Shown one piece after another: positions 8,073-15,905 of a stretch of DNA of 64,000 nucleotides. The notes beneath the pieces were generated by a model. It did no database searches. It was not told the origin of the DNA and saw nothing but the letters and a program-made list of their open reading frames with translations. The DNA is from an uncultured Christensenellaceae bacterium (GTDB taxonomy: Bacteria; Bacillota; Clostridia; Christensenellales; UBA3700): the NCBI GenBank assembly GCA_944383905.1, contig CALWRI010000010.1, forward strand, positions 1 through 64,000, in the 5' to 3' direction. Positions within the stretch are counted from its first letter, which is position 1. Each line of letters begins with the position of its first letter. Made by a program: the position numbers and the translations under genes.

Positions 8073-10301
8073 TTACTTTCTCACACTGTTTATTATCGCT
8101 ACGATGCAAACGCCTACGTCGGCGATGACCGCAAGCCACATCATCGGGTTCCAGACGAGCGAAACGACCATGATCGCGACTTTTGCAACGAGAGATAAAA
8201 CTATATTTTCGGTCACTCTCCTTTTGGTCTTTTCCGCAACGGCAAACGCTCTCGGTATGCCCGACACCGACCCCGTGGACAACACCACGTCGCTCGCTTC
8301 GACCGAAGCGTCGTTGCCGAGTCCTCCCACGCAAACGCCGAGATTTGCAGCCTTGATCGCGGGTGCGTCGTTGAGTCCGTCGCCGACGAACATGACTTTT
8401 TCTCCCGAGGCTTTCAGTTGCTCCACCGCCTCGTATTTATCCTGCGGCAACAGCGATGCGCGGTATTCGTCTATGCCGACGCTTTTTGCGACGAGCCTTG
8501 CGTTTTCCTCGGTGTCGCCCGTCAGCATAATCACCTTTTTTCCCTGCGTCTTCAACGCGGCGACGACGTCTTTTGCGTCTTCCTTTACCGCGTCGCTCAA
8601 CGTGACGTATCCGATCTGTATGCCGTCTCTTGCGAAATACACGGCGCTGCCGTACCCTTCGGACACATCCGTGACGTTCACCCCGTTTTCCCGCATAAGT
8701 TTAAGATTGCCGGCGACGAGTTTTTTGCCTTTGTAGGTGCAACCCACGCCTTTGCCTGCATATTCGCGATAATCCGATATATCGGAAACGTCGCCGCCTC
8801 CCGCGTATTTCAGCACGGAAATCGCTATCGGATGAGTGGACATACTCTCGCAAACCCTCGCCACTTCTTTGAGGTCTTGAGTCGTAAAGCCTTTTGAAGT
8901 CACGGCGGACGTCACTTCGAAAACGCCTTTCGTCAGAGTCCCCGTCTTATCCATGCAGATGGCGGTTATTCCTCTCATCGCTTCGAGATAGTTGCCGCCC
9001 TTTACGAGCACGCCTTGCTTCGAGCACTTTCCTATCCCTGCGAAAAACGCAAGGGGTATGGATATGACCAATGCGCAAGGACATGATATGACAAGGAATA
9101 CGAGTGCCTTTTTCAGCCATATCTCCGTGAGAGCCACGGCGTAATTTTCGTAAAAAAGCGGAGGCAGAAAAGCCACGATGAGAGCGAGCGCAAAAACCGT
9201 CGGCGTATAGATCGCCGCAAATTTCGTGATCAGCTTTTGCGCCTTCGGCTTGTTCTCCTGCGCATCTTCGACGAGCCTGAGAATCTTGGACGCCTGCGTA
9301 TCTTTGAATTTTTTGCTTATCCTGACTTTGAGGCTGTTGCCCGTGTTTACCGTTCCTCCCGAAACCTCGCTGCCGACAGCTACCGCGACAGGCATACTCT
9401 CTCCCGTCATACTGCTGCAATCCACGGCGCTCTCCCCTTCTTCGACCACGCCGTCCGAAGGTATTTTCTCTCCTTTTCTGACGATAACGAGATCTCCGAC
9501 TTCTAGACTCTCGCTGTCGACTTCAACCGTCGAATCGCCTTCTATTTTGAGACAACTCTCCGCTTTGAGCCCCAGCAGCCTTACTATATCTCCTTTCGAC
9601 TTTGCTATCGCCGCGTCCTGCAAAGTCTCGCCCACGCAGTAGAGCAACATAACGGCAACGCCTTCGACGTACTCGCCGAGAGCCATCGCGCCGACCGAAG
9701 CTACCGTCATAAGCATATTTTCGTTGAAGACGTCGCCTTTGAACACTCCTTTGACCGCCTGTATGACGTATTCGTATCCGACGACGATGTAAGCGAGGCA
9801 ATATATCACGATCGAAGCGACGTTGAGACCGCCGCTCGCGTCCGACTCCGCCCCGAACTGACAAATCGCGCCGATCGCCGCAAGAACGGCGGAACAAGAG
9901 ATCTTGATTATCGGTTTGATAAAATCGGATATTTTTAATTTCTTCGCGTTGCCGACGTCGACGTGTCCTTTCGCGGCGCAACATTCGCAACCATCTGTAT
10001 GAGAATGCCCGTGATCGTGTCCGCAGTCGTGATCGTGTTTGTGACCGTGGTCTATGTGGTCGTGAGCGTGTCCATGATCATGCTCGTGGTCGTGATCGCA
10101 GTGCGTATGTTTGCAGTCATGATCGTGTCCACAGTCATAATCGTGTTTGTGATCGTGGTCTCTGTCGTCGTTGACGTGGTCGTGACCGTGATCGCAGCAG
10201 ACCTCTTCTCCCGAAGCGTGAAGGCGCCCGCAATCGTCGTAATCGGGTCGGAAACTCGCATTTTCATCCGTTAACGCTTTGTTCTTATATAATTTTTTCA
10301 T
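8073..10301 (-). CDS. zntA: P1B-type heavy-metal ATPase, zinc/cadmium type, histidine-rich N-terminus
   Basis: About 742 residues. The first ~130 contain a long run of His-Asp and His-Cys pairs (many HDHDH and GHDHG units) in place of the usual CxxC metal-binding domain. The core has TGES phosphatase, the membrane motif SCPCALVIS, DKTGTLT phosphorylation site, an HP motif (STHPIAIS) and GDGLNDAP. CPCALVIS and the late ADxG helix (AVIADVGVC) are typical of Zn/Cd/Pb exporters rather than copper pumps. ATG 10301 follows GAGGA by 7 nt. It is 10 nt downstream of csoR and part of its operon. Confidence 0.9.
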   Translation of the reverse strand: MKKLYKNKALTDENASFRPDYDDCGRLHASGEEVCCDHGHDHVNDDRDHDHKHDYDCGHDHDCKHTHCDHDHEHDHGHAHDHIDHGHKHDHDCGHDHGHSHTDGCECCAAKGHVDVGNAKKLKISDFIKPIIKISCSAVLAAIGAICQFGAESDASGGLNVASIVIYCLAYIVVGYEYVIQAVKGVFKGDVFNENMLMTVASVGAMALGEYVEGVAVMLLYCVGETLQDAAIAKSKGDIVRLLGLKAESCLKIEGDSTVEVDSESLEVGDLVIVRKGEKIPSDGVVEEGESAVDCSSMTGESMPVAVAVGSEVSGGTVNTGNSLKVRISKKFKDTQASKILRLVEDAQENKPKAQKLITKFAAIYTPTVFALALIVAFLPPLFYENYAVALTEIWLKKALVFLVISCPCALVISIPLAFFAGIGKCSKQGVLVKGGNYLEAMRGITAICMDKTGTLTKGVFEVTSAVTSKGFTTQDLKEVARVCESMSTHPIAISVLKYAGGGDVSDISDYREYAGKGVGCTYKGKKLVAGNLKLMRENGVNVTDVSEGYGSAVYFARDGIQIGYVTLSDAVKEDAKDVVAALKTQGKKVIMLTGDTEENARLVAKSVGIDEYRASLLPQDKYEAVEQLKASGEKVMFVGDGLNDAPAIKAANLGVCVGGLGNDASVEASDVVLSTGSVSGIPRAFAVAEKTKRRVTENIVLSLVAKVAIMVVSLVWNPMMWLAVIADVGVCIVAIINSVRK

Positions 10302-10311
10302 ACAACCGTCC

Positions 10312-10596
10312 TCATTTCGACTTGATATATTTGCCGACGGCATTGACAAGATTGTCCACCGTCTTGTCATAATCTCCTCCGTCGACGCCTTCCTTTACGC
10401 AATGACCGATATGATCGAAAAGCACGTCTTTCGCAACTCCGTCGAGAGCGCATCTGACCGCGCTGATCTGCGTCAGAATGTCTTCGCACGAACGGTTTTC
10501 AAGCACCATTTTGCTTATGCCGTTCACCTGTCCCTGGATCCTGTTGAGCTTCTTTTCTATCTGTACTGACTTTTCGGTTTGAAGTTTGCAATCCAT
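10312..10596 (-). CDS. csoR: CsoR/RcnR-family metal-sensing repressor
   Basis: 94 residues of the DUF156 all-helical fold. Cys37, His62 and Cys66 (SCEDIL and DHIGHC) match the Cu(I) triad C36/H61/C65 of CsoR. ATG 10596 has AGGAGG 5 nt upstream. Two G-tract palindromes in its promoter are classic CsoR/RcnR operators, so it represses itself and the downstream ATPase. The copper-type ligands contrast with the zinc-type pump, so the physiological metal is uncertain. Confidence 0.9.
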   Translation of the reverse strand: MDCKLQTEKSVQIEKKLNRIQGQVNGISKMVLENRSCEDILTQISAVRCALDGVAKDVLFDHIGHCVKEGVDGGDYDKTVDNLVNAVGKYIKSK

Positions 10597-10608
10597 ATTT
10601 GCCTCCTT

Positions 10609-10663
10609 ATACCCCCACGGGGTATTTGTTTTTCTGTCTATACTATATACCCTCACGGGGTAT
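10609..10663 (-). promoter_or_regulatory. Two CsoR operators
   Basis: Site 1 at 10609-10625 reads ATACCCCCACGGGGTAT and site 2 at 10647-10663 reads ATACCCTCACGGGGTAT. Site 2 fills the promoter spacer and site 1 lies in the leader next to the ribosome site. They are 38 bp centre to centre. Confidence 0.9.
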
Positions 10664-10670
10664 TTGTCAA
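10642..10670 (-). promoter_or_regulatory. Promoter of csoR-zntA
   Basis: TTGACA (10665-10670), 17 nt, TATAGT (10642-10647). The spacer is essentially operator site 2, which explains repression by steric exclusion. Confidence 0.9.
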
Positions 10671-10794
10671 CGAGTTTTAGTAAGTTTTCGATTTTTTTGA
10701 AAAAACAAAACAGAATTTACGGCGCCCGTTGCGAAACACGACGCAATTTGAAATGCAAACGGTAAAGATACGGCTTTGAAACAGATTGAAATAC

Positions 10795-10828
10795 AAAAAC
10801 CCGGACCGACTTTTCGTCTGATCCGGGG
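10795..10828 (-). terminator. Terminator of the Met tRNA operon
   Basis: In minus-strand sense CCCGGA pairs with TCCGGG (10800-10805 and 10822-10827) around an inner stem, followed by TTTTT (10795-10799). Confidence 0.85.
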
Positions 10829-10832
10829 TTTG

Positions 10833-10909
10833 TGGTAGCGGTGATCGGAGTCGAACCAATGACCTGCCGGGTATGAACCGGCCGCTCTAACCAACTAAGC
10901 TACACCGCC
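10833..10909 (-). tRNA. tRNA-Met (CAT), elongator
   Basis: 77 nt with encoded CCA. The acceptor stem GGCGGTG pairs with CACCGCT, the anticodon loop is TTCATAC with stem GCCGG/CCGGC, and the T arm is ATTGG/CCGAT. It lacks initiator features. It lies 3 nt after the initiator tRNA and shares its promoter. Confidence 0.93.
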
Positions 10910-10912
10910 AAA

Positions 10913-10987
<75 letters not shown>

Positions 10988-11016
10988 ACGCACATCGCGT
11001 TTCTTGATGCTGTATC

Positions 11017-11045
11017 ATAATAAAATAAAAAATTTTTTTTGTCAA
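11017..11045 (-). promoter_or_regulatory. Promoter of the Met tRNA operon
   Basis: TTGACA (11040-11045), a 17-nt A/T-only spacer, then TATTAT (11017-11022), about 30 nt upstream of the fMet tRNA. Confidence 0.85.
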
Positions 11046-11069
11046 GGAGTTTGACAATATTTTTCAAAA

Positions 11070-11948
11070 TTAGCCGTTTTTGGCCGCGTTTTCCTTCAGA
11101 CGGTATTTGAGATAACCTTCTGTATTACTCGTCTCGCTGTTGATTATCTCGTCAGCGCCAAGGTATTCCATTATGCAAAGAAGCCACATTCCGCTACATA
11201 CGATTATATCTTTGCGTTTGGGTTCGAGCCCCGTTATGCCGTCGCGCAGTTCCATCGGCGTCGACCTGACCTTTTCGACAATCTCCTCTATGCGCCGTCT
11301 CGAAAGGGTCCTGTGATGGAGAGTCGTTTCGTCATAACTTTCGAGCTTTGCGTCAATGCTCGCGATCGTCGAGGCGGAGCCTCCTATCCCGTACAGTTTG
11401 TCAAACGCTATGCCTTGCGCGTCATATTCCTTCGCCTTTTCGCGGCAAAATTCTCTTATTCTTGCGACGTCTTCTCCGAAACTTTCTTTGAGCCTGACGC
11501 AACCGACGTGAAGGCTTTTGCCGTAAAACAGACCGTTTTCATTGCCGATCGCGAGCTCGGTCGACGCGCCTCCTATATCCACGACCGCCGCCGTACCCGA
11601 AGTGTATGCACCTGAAAATCCGATCTGCGCTTCGATTTCTCCGCTTACCACGTCTATATAGACGCCGTTTTCTTTGAGCATAGACACAAACTCTTTACCG
11701 TTCGTCGCGCTCCTGACCGCCTCCGTAGCAAATGGATAAAACGCGTCGCAGTTTTCGCTCTCCGCCACAGCCTTGAATTTGAGTATGGCGTCGCGCGTGC
11801 GCGCCATCGCATCCTCGCACAATCTTCCGCTCTTGTTCAGCCCCTGAGCGAGCCTTGTGATCTCAAGCATTCTTTTGAGCGACTTCTCTCCGTCGGTTAT
11901 CAGAAGCCTGACGCTGTTTGATCCTATATCCACTACCGCGTATCTCAT
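11070..11948 (-). CDS. Ppx/GppA-family exopolyphosphatase / pppGpp phosphohydrolase
   Basis: 292 residues covering the two ASKHA half-domains without the C-terminal HD extension of E. coli Ppx. Phosphate loop 1 is VVDIGSNSVRLLI and loop 2 is VVDIGGASTEL; GIGGSAS is also present. It hydrolyses terminal phosphates of polyphosphate and/or pppGpp; which one cannot be read here. No ribosome site precedes the ATG and a TATAAT ends only 7 nt before it, so the mRNA is probably leaderless. Confidence 0.88.
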   Translation of the reverse strand: MRYAVVDIGSNSVRLLITDGEKSLKRMLEITRLAQGLNKSGRLCEDAMARTRDAILKFKAVAESENCDAFYPFATEAVRSATNGKEFVSMLKENGVYIDVVSGEIEAQIGFSGAYTSGTAAVVDIGGASTELAIGNENGLFYGKSLHVGCVRLKESFGEDVARIREFCREKAKEYDAQGIAFDKLYGIGGSASTIASIDAKLESYDETTLHHRTLSRRRIEEIVEKVRSTPMELRDGITGLEPKRKDIIVCSGMWLLCIMEYLGADEIINSETSNTEGYLKYRLKENAAKNG

Positions 11949-11955
11949 ATTTGAT

Positions 11956-11961
11956 ATTATA
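11956..11961 (-). promoter_or_regulatory. -10 box of gppA giving a leaderless transcript
   Basis: TATAAT on the minus strand is 7 nt from the ATG at 11948. The -35 (TTACTG, 17 nt upstream) is weak. The predicted start of transcription coincides with the start codon. Confidence 0.6.
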
Positions 11962-12027
11962 TATTACCCGTTTGCCCGCAGTAAAGCGTTATCCCAAAAC
12001 AATTTTGCGCATTTTCCGATTTTTTAG

Positions 12028-12056
12028 TTGACAATTTGCCGTGTTTATATTATATT
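12028..12056 (+). promoter_or_regulatory. Promoter of tRNA-Glu
   Basis: TTGACA (12028-12033), 17 nt, TATATT (12051-12056), 18 nt before the tRNA. Confidence 0.85.
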
Positions 12057-12074
12057 GTAAAAGCAATTTTGTGC

Positions 12075-12149
12075 GGCTCCATGGTCAAGCGGTCAAGACA
12101 TCGCCCTTTCACGGCGGTAACCCGGGTTCGATTCCCGGTGGAGTCACCA
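12075..12149 (+). tRNA. tRNA-Glu (TTC)
   Basis: 75 nt with encoded CCA. The acceptor stem GGCTCCA pairs with TGGAGTC, the anticodon loop is CTTTCAC (TTC), and the T arm is CCGGG/CCCGG. Pieces of its 3' end recur in the following 600 bp, which suggests its 3' end has served as an integration target. Confidence 0.92.
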
Positions 12150-12151
12150 AG

Positions 12152-12187
12152 AAAAAAAAGGACACAGTTTTGTGTCCTTTTTTTTCT
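12152..12187 (+). terminator. Terminator after tRNA-Glu
   Basis: AAAAGGACACA pairs with TGTGTCCTTTT around a short loop (12156-12180) followed by a long T run. Confidence 0.88.
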
Positions 12188-12192
12188 TGTTT

Positions 12193-12806
12193 ACTCCCGA
12201 CGGGTAGCAAACGCGTAGCTACAACAACTGTCTTCCTGCACTGACCTGCAAGCGAGCGTTCGTGCTCGAAGAGCTTTGCGACACACACGCAGACAGCCGC
12301 TTTCTTGCAACAACTTTCTGTCGCAATCCCCCGGTGGAGTCAAATAATATTGTGTCTTTTTTTGGTGACTCCACCGTTCATCTCACCCGTGTCCAAAGTC
12401 TTGTCGCTTCGCTCCAATCCTTTACCCGCTGCACGCGACCGGGTGTGACCCGGCGCATTATTCGCTTCGCGTTTCAACGTCCATTTCTATCCCGTTGCGG
12501 TCGCACCGCCAATCGCTGTAAGGCGATTCCCGGTGGTTCGTCTGGCAAACCTATTGCGTGCTCCCGACGTGAAACGGACGCACAGCTGCAACAACTGTCT
12601 TCCTGCACTGACCTGCAAGCGAGCGTTCGTGCTCGAAGAGCTTTGCGACACACACGCAGACAGCCGCTTTCTTGCAACAACTTTCTGTCGCAATCCCCCG
12701 GTGGAGTCAAATAATATTGTGTCTTTTTTTGTCTGCAAACTTTTTACAAACGCATAAAAATACGCGCAGATTTTTCTGCGCGCAAACAATCCCTTTTTCC
12801 GAAAAG
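12193..12806. repeat. Non-coding region with a 143-bp direct repeat and tRNA-Glu fragments
   Basis: Positions 12222-12364 and 12589-12731 are identical over 143 bp (offset 367 bp); weaker similarity extends to 12193 and 12560. Each copy carries CCCGGTGGAGTCA (12330-12342, 12697-12709), a match to the 3' end of tRNA-Glu. CGATTCCCGGTGG (12524-12536) is another fragment, and TGGTGACTCCACCG (12363-12376) is an inverted copy of the last 14 nt of the tRNA. The repeat contains a hairpin CGAGC-6 nt-GCTCG. I see no credible gene. It looks like residue of tRNA-targeted integration, or a repeated small RNA. Confidence 0.75.
12764..12782. terminator. Hairpin downstream of the frameshifted gene
   Basis: GCGCAGA and TCTGCGC pair around a short T loop. 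It lies about 25 nt past the stop of the leftward gene; the U tract is weak. Confidence 0.5.
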
Positions 12807-13273
12807 TCATTCCTCTCTTGTCTTCAGATCGGAAGCGCCGTCGTCTTCGTTCTTCGTCTTGCATGATCTTATCGTCTCCAGCATCTTCTCTTCTGCTTTG
12901 TACAACATCCCGACGCCGATAAGATTGTATTTTTTCTCCGCGGTATAAATCGTCAGACTGCCCGACAAGCACAAAAATCCCCGCGCGTTATTTTCGAGAC
13001 GTTGACTATCTGCTCGGGAGCCAGCTCCACGACTTCCTTTCTGCGTGGATGGAGGACGATCTTGCCGTCTCTGTATTCTGCGAGAATCTTCGGAGAAAAA
13101 CCCATTACCGCAAAAAGCGAGCCCGCCGACAACAGGCAGACGAGCACCATTATCAAAAGACTCGTTCTCTCTTTCAGAATGCAAAATACGACACACAAAA
13201 CAGCAAGCGCCAACATAACGAACGCACCGATATCCACAACAAGCGTTCTCTTTGCAAGTATAACTCTTTCCAT
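12807..13273 (-). pseudogene. Frameshifted small membrane protein with PH-like domain
   Basis: The first frame starts at 13273 (MERVILAKRT) and encodes two membrane helices (FVMLALAVLCVVFCIL, LLIMVLVCLLSAGSLFAVM) and the start of a PH-like beta domain, stopping at 12953. The protein plainly continues in the -1 frame (SGSLTIYTAEKKYNLIGV) to 12807. The switch falls in a GGGGATTTTTG stretch near 12970; one missing T would restore a protein of about 155 residues. It may be a true mutation, an assembly error or a frameshift site. The function is unknown. Confidence 0.7.
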
Positions 13274-13301
13274 AATTTTTCCTTTGTTATTTCAAAGCAA
13301 T

Positions 13302-13329
13302 GATATCACTTTTTCTTCTTTATTGTCAA
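13302..13329 (-). promoter_or_regulatory. Promoter of the frameshifted gene
   Basis: TTGACA (13324-13329), 16 nt, TATCAT (13302-13307), about 30 nt upstream of the start. Confidence 0.7.
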
Positions 13330-13484
13330 CCGCTACCCGACTCTATTGATACGATCGGACAAAGCGTTTTATTTCACGCAGCGCGCACGCCATCCGCTTT
13401 CTTTGCATAAAATGTATTGTACAAAAGAAAAAGCTGCCTTTCAGTCATAATATTATCCTCTATCCGAGCAAAAGCGAAAATTGC

Positions 13485-13504
13485 GGGAAGCGGAAACGCT
13501 TCCC
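13485..13504 (-). terminator. Terminator after murI
   Basis: GGGAAGCG and CGCTTCCC form an 8-bp stem around a 4-nt loop immediately past the murI stop; the minus-strand tail is GCAATTTT. Confidence 0.7.
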
Positions 13505-13509
13505 GTTTT

Positions 13510-14259
13510 TTAATACGGTTCCACATCCACTTTGCATATAGAGCGTGCCCGACTCACGAGGAGACCGAGCCCTTCTTCGTCTCCGCAAGCGACTTTGAGT
13601 AGAGGCGGCTGACAAAAGCTGTCTGCGGGCGCAACTTTGAAGAGCTGTCTTACCACTCCGCCCGCGCCGCTCACCACGCTGAGACCGTATCTGCGGCGGA
13701 TGTACACTTCGAGATACGAATAGTGAGTGCAGCCCAGGACAACGGCGCCTGTCTTTTCGCCGACATAGGGCGCAATGATCCGGTCGAGAAGTTTTTGCGC
13801 GGCGGAAATATCGGGGAAATCTCTTTCCACGAGAAAAGCGAGTCCCGAGCAATCGGGAGTCAGAAACCGTCTGCCGTCGTTCGCAACGAGCAATCTTTTG
13901 AAACGCGGCTGCGCGAGAGTGAGCGGAGTCGCAAGTACGAGCACGTCTCCGTCAAAACACAAAGCGGGGCGCACGGCGGGTTCCGTCCCCACGAAAGAGA
14001 CTTTGGGAAATTCTGCGCGCAGTCTGTCTATGCAGGTCGCTGTAGCCGTATTGCACGCGAGGACGATCGTCTCTGCGCCCGCACTCACGAGCTTTTCGCA
14101 GACAGACGCGATGTGATCCGAAAGCACCTTTGCCGTCAGAGCGCCGTAAGGCATATATTTGTTGTCGGAATAATATAAAAACTCTCCGCCTTTTTTCTCA
14201 AAGACCTTTTCCACTACCGAAAGTCCGCCTATGCCGCTGTCGAGAAATGCGATTTTCAT
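13510..14259 (-). CDS. murI: Glutamate racemase
   Basis: About 249 residues. It makes D-glutamate for peptidoglycan in the cytoplasm. The family signature MKIAFLDSGIGGLSV opens the protein, and both catalytic cysteines are present in VLACNTATA and LGCTHYSY. The start at 14259 gives the normal N-terminus. The ribosome site is weak (GGAG about 15 nt away), so translation may be coupled to gpr, whose stop lies 32 nt upstream. Confidence 0.93.
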   Translation of the reverse strand: MKIAFLDSGIGGLSVVEKVFEKKGGEFLYYSDNKYMPYGALTAKVLSDHIASVCEKLVSAGAETIVLACNTATATCIDRLRAEFPKVSFVGTEPAVRPALCFDGDVLVLATPLTLAQPRFKRLLVANDGRRFLTPDCSGLAFLVERDFPDISAAQKLLDRIIAPYVGEKTGAVVLGCTHYSYLEVYIRRRYGLSVVSGAGGVVRQLFKVAPADSFCQPPLLKVACGDEEGLGLLVSRARSICKVDVEPY

Positions 14260-14291
14260 ATTATTATTTATGCGCTCCGTCGCGGGATATG

Positions 14292-14993
14292 CTATCCGAA
14301 GCAGGCAAAAAGCGCGTCCGCTATCCTCGCGGCACAAAACTCGACTTTGGCGTCAACGTCGTAAGGCACGAAATAGCCGCCTTTTCCTCCCGCACAGATG
14401 TCGTCGGCTCCGATTATGAAGGGCACCCCGATCGCGATAAAATGCGTTTTGAGCAGTTTTGAATCCATCACGCTGCCTTTTCCCACGCCGCCGCCCGGGC
14501 GGAGCGCCGCGTCCGTGAACTGATAACACGCGCAGAGCCTCTGAACGCGCGACGTAGCGAGAGCGTCCACGGCAACGACGTAATCGGGCGAAAAGCCGTC
14601 AGTGACAGCCTGAACGAGTTTTACCGAATCCAGGTTTGTCAACGCGCCGACATCGGGCGCAAATACGCTCAACCTGCCTCCGGAGAGGTCTTTTTTCTTG
14701 AGGTTTTCGACAACGCGTTTACCCAGCGCGTCCGCAATGACGTCGCCGTTGCCCATACCGACGACGAGCCCGCTCTTCCTGCCTTTCACAAAGCGTTTGA
14801 GCGCATAGACGAGCGCTTTTCCCACCTGGGAATCTGCGTTGGTCTGCACGGTGACGTAACTGCCAGCTTTCCTGCCGTGTTTCTTTGCGAGTTTTTCGTC
14901 AAGCTCGCAACAGTCGAAGTCTGCGCCGTATTTTTGAAAATTCGTGCCGAACGACGCCTTTATTCCGTCCGCCTCGATAAGAAGGTCCTGCAT
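14292..14993 (-). CDS. gpr: Germination protease (spore endopeptidase), short form
   Basis: About 233 residues from ATG 14993, which has AAAGGAG 8 nt upstream; an alternative ATG at 15047 adds 18 residues. GPR degrades small acid-soluble spore proteins at germination. Family blocks are visible: GLVVGMGNGDVIADALGKRV, and VAVDALATSR followed by FTDAALRPGGGVGKG. It is shorter than Bacillus GPR (about 370). Divergence from rpsT is the standard clostridial arrangement and supports the call. Confidence 0.85.
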   Translation of the reverse strand: MQDLLIEADGIKASFGTNFQKYGADFDCCELDEKLAKKHGRKAGSYVTVQTNADSQVGKALVYALKRFVKGRKSGLVVGMGNGDVIADALGKRVVENLKKKDLSGGRLSVFAPDVGALTNLDSVKLVQAVTDGFSPDYVVAVDALATSRVQRLCACYQFTDAALRPGGGVGKGSVMDSKLLKTHFIAIGVPFIIGADDICAGGKGGYFVPYDVDAKVEFCAARIADALFACFG

Positions 14994-15112
14994 AACGCCC
15001 TCTCCTTTGTCCGCACCGCCTTTTTTGCCGAAAACGGACAAAATCATTATTTCCTTGTCTTTGAGAGTTAAAAAAATATTGTAAAAAAAGTCGTAAAACT
15101 GATGAAATTTTA

Positions 15113-15141
15113 TTGCTTTATCCGATTTCTTGTGATAGAAT
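15113..15141 (+). promoter_or_regulatory. Promoter of rpsT
   Basis: TTGCTT (15113-15118), 17 nt, TAGAAT (15136-15141); the leader is about 25 nt and ends in GGAGG. Confidence 0.75.
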
Positions 15142-15172
15142 AATTTAGCAAATACGAAAATGGAGGGAAACT

Positions 15173-15445
15173 ATGCCTAACATTAAGTCCCAGAAAAAAA
15201 GAGTTTTGATCACGAAGAAGGAGAATGCTATCAATTCTGCAAAACGCACCCGCGTCCGCAACAGCATCAAGAAGTTTGAAGCTGCAGTCGCAGAAAAGAA
15301 CGTTGAAGCGGCTACCGCTCTGCTCGCAGAGACTGTATCCCTTCTCGACCGTGCAAGACTGGACGGCGTGTATCACGCAAACACCGTGAGCAGATACGTC
15401 GGCAGACTTTCTAAGAAGCTGGACGCTCTTAAGAAAGCCGAGTAA
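15173..15445 (+). CDS. rpsT: 30S ribosomal protein S20
   Basis: 90 residues, basic and helical (MPNIKSQKKRVLITKKENAI, RTRVRNSIKKFEAAV), the normal length for S20. It binds 16S rRNA in the small subunit. TGGAGG precedes the ATG. It is monocistronic, with its own promoter and a strong terminator. Confidence 0.96.
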   Translation: MPNIKSQKKRVLITKKENAINSAKRTRVRNSIKKFEAAVAEKNVEAATALLAETVSLLDRARLDGVYHANTVSRYVGRLSKKLDALKKAE

Positions 15446-15463
15446 CAAAACAAGTAAAACGCG

Positions 15464-15491
15464 AGCCGCGGATTTTCCGCGGCTTTTTTTA
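15464..15491 (+). terminator. Terminator after rpsT
   Basis: AGCCGCGGA (15464-15472) and TCCGCGGCT (15476-15484) with a long T run. Confidence 0.9.
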
Positions 15492-15627
15492 TTTTTCAAG
15501 ACTGTCGTTTACTTGCAGAACGCCGCTCGCCTTTTCCCTTTTTACTACCGACGTTCCTGCCTGCATTGACGCGCATAACCCTGACGATACGTATGCGACG
15601 CATGGAGCCTGAGTCCCCGACTGCACA

Positions 15628-15657
15628 AAAAAAGAGAAGTCAACGCTTCTCTTTTTT
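15628..15657. terminator. Bidirectional terminator after the feo operon
   Basis: AAAAAAGAGAAG pairs with CTTCTCTTTTTT around a 6-nt loop. The 130 bp between this and the rpsT terminator holds nothing I can name. Confidence 0.85.
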
Positions 15658-15676
15658 ATCTATCCGCTAAGCGGCG

Positions 15677-15904
15677 TTATTTTTCTTGAGATCTTGTCAG
15701 ACCTTCGTACGGTTTGTGCTTTTCTTCGCTGCCCTTTTTAACGCTCGGCTTGCCGCCGCAACCCGAACTGTGCGGACATCCCGCGCAACCGCAGCAACCC
15801 GAACAGCCGCCTTTGCCTTTTGCCTTGCGCACTATTGCCGCTACCGTCACTCCGACGACGATGAGTGCCGCCGACACGGCAATGACTATCTCCAATGCAC
15901 CCAT
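15677..15904 (-). CDS. FeoB-associated cysteine-rich membrane protein
   Basis: 75 residues. One N-terminal membrane helix (IVIAVSAALIVVGVTVAAIV), then a cytoplasmic Cys/Gly-rich loop GGCSGCCGCAGCPHSSGCGG. This is the pattern of the small FeoB-associated proteins (the FeoC-like position in clostridia). It starts one base after the feoB stop. It probably assists FeoB assembly or iron handling; the mechanism is unknown. Confidence 0.9.
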   Translation of the reverse strand: MGALEIVIAVSAALIVVGVTVAAIVRKAKGKGGCSGCCGCAGCPHSSGCGGKPSVKKGSEEKHKPYEGLTRSQEK

Positions 15905-15905
15905 A

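Noticed and set aside
12262..12714. Open frames across the duplicated region after tRNA-Glu
   Set aside because: No ribosome site or protein similarity, and the frame simply spans the repeat; better explained as non-coding remnants.
12193..12731. CRISPR array
   Set aside because: Only two long (143-bp) copies, far apart, with no regular short repeats or spacers and no cas genes.
15500..15627. Degenerate third copy of the 12.2-kb repeat (CGACGTTCCTGCCTGCATTGA)
   Set aside because: Resemblance is about a dozen bases with gaps; it could be chance.
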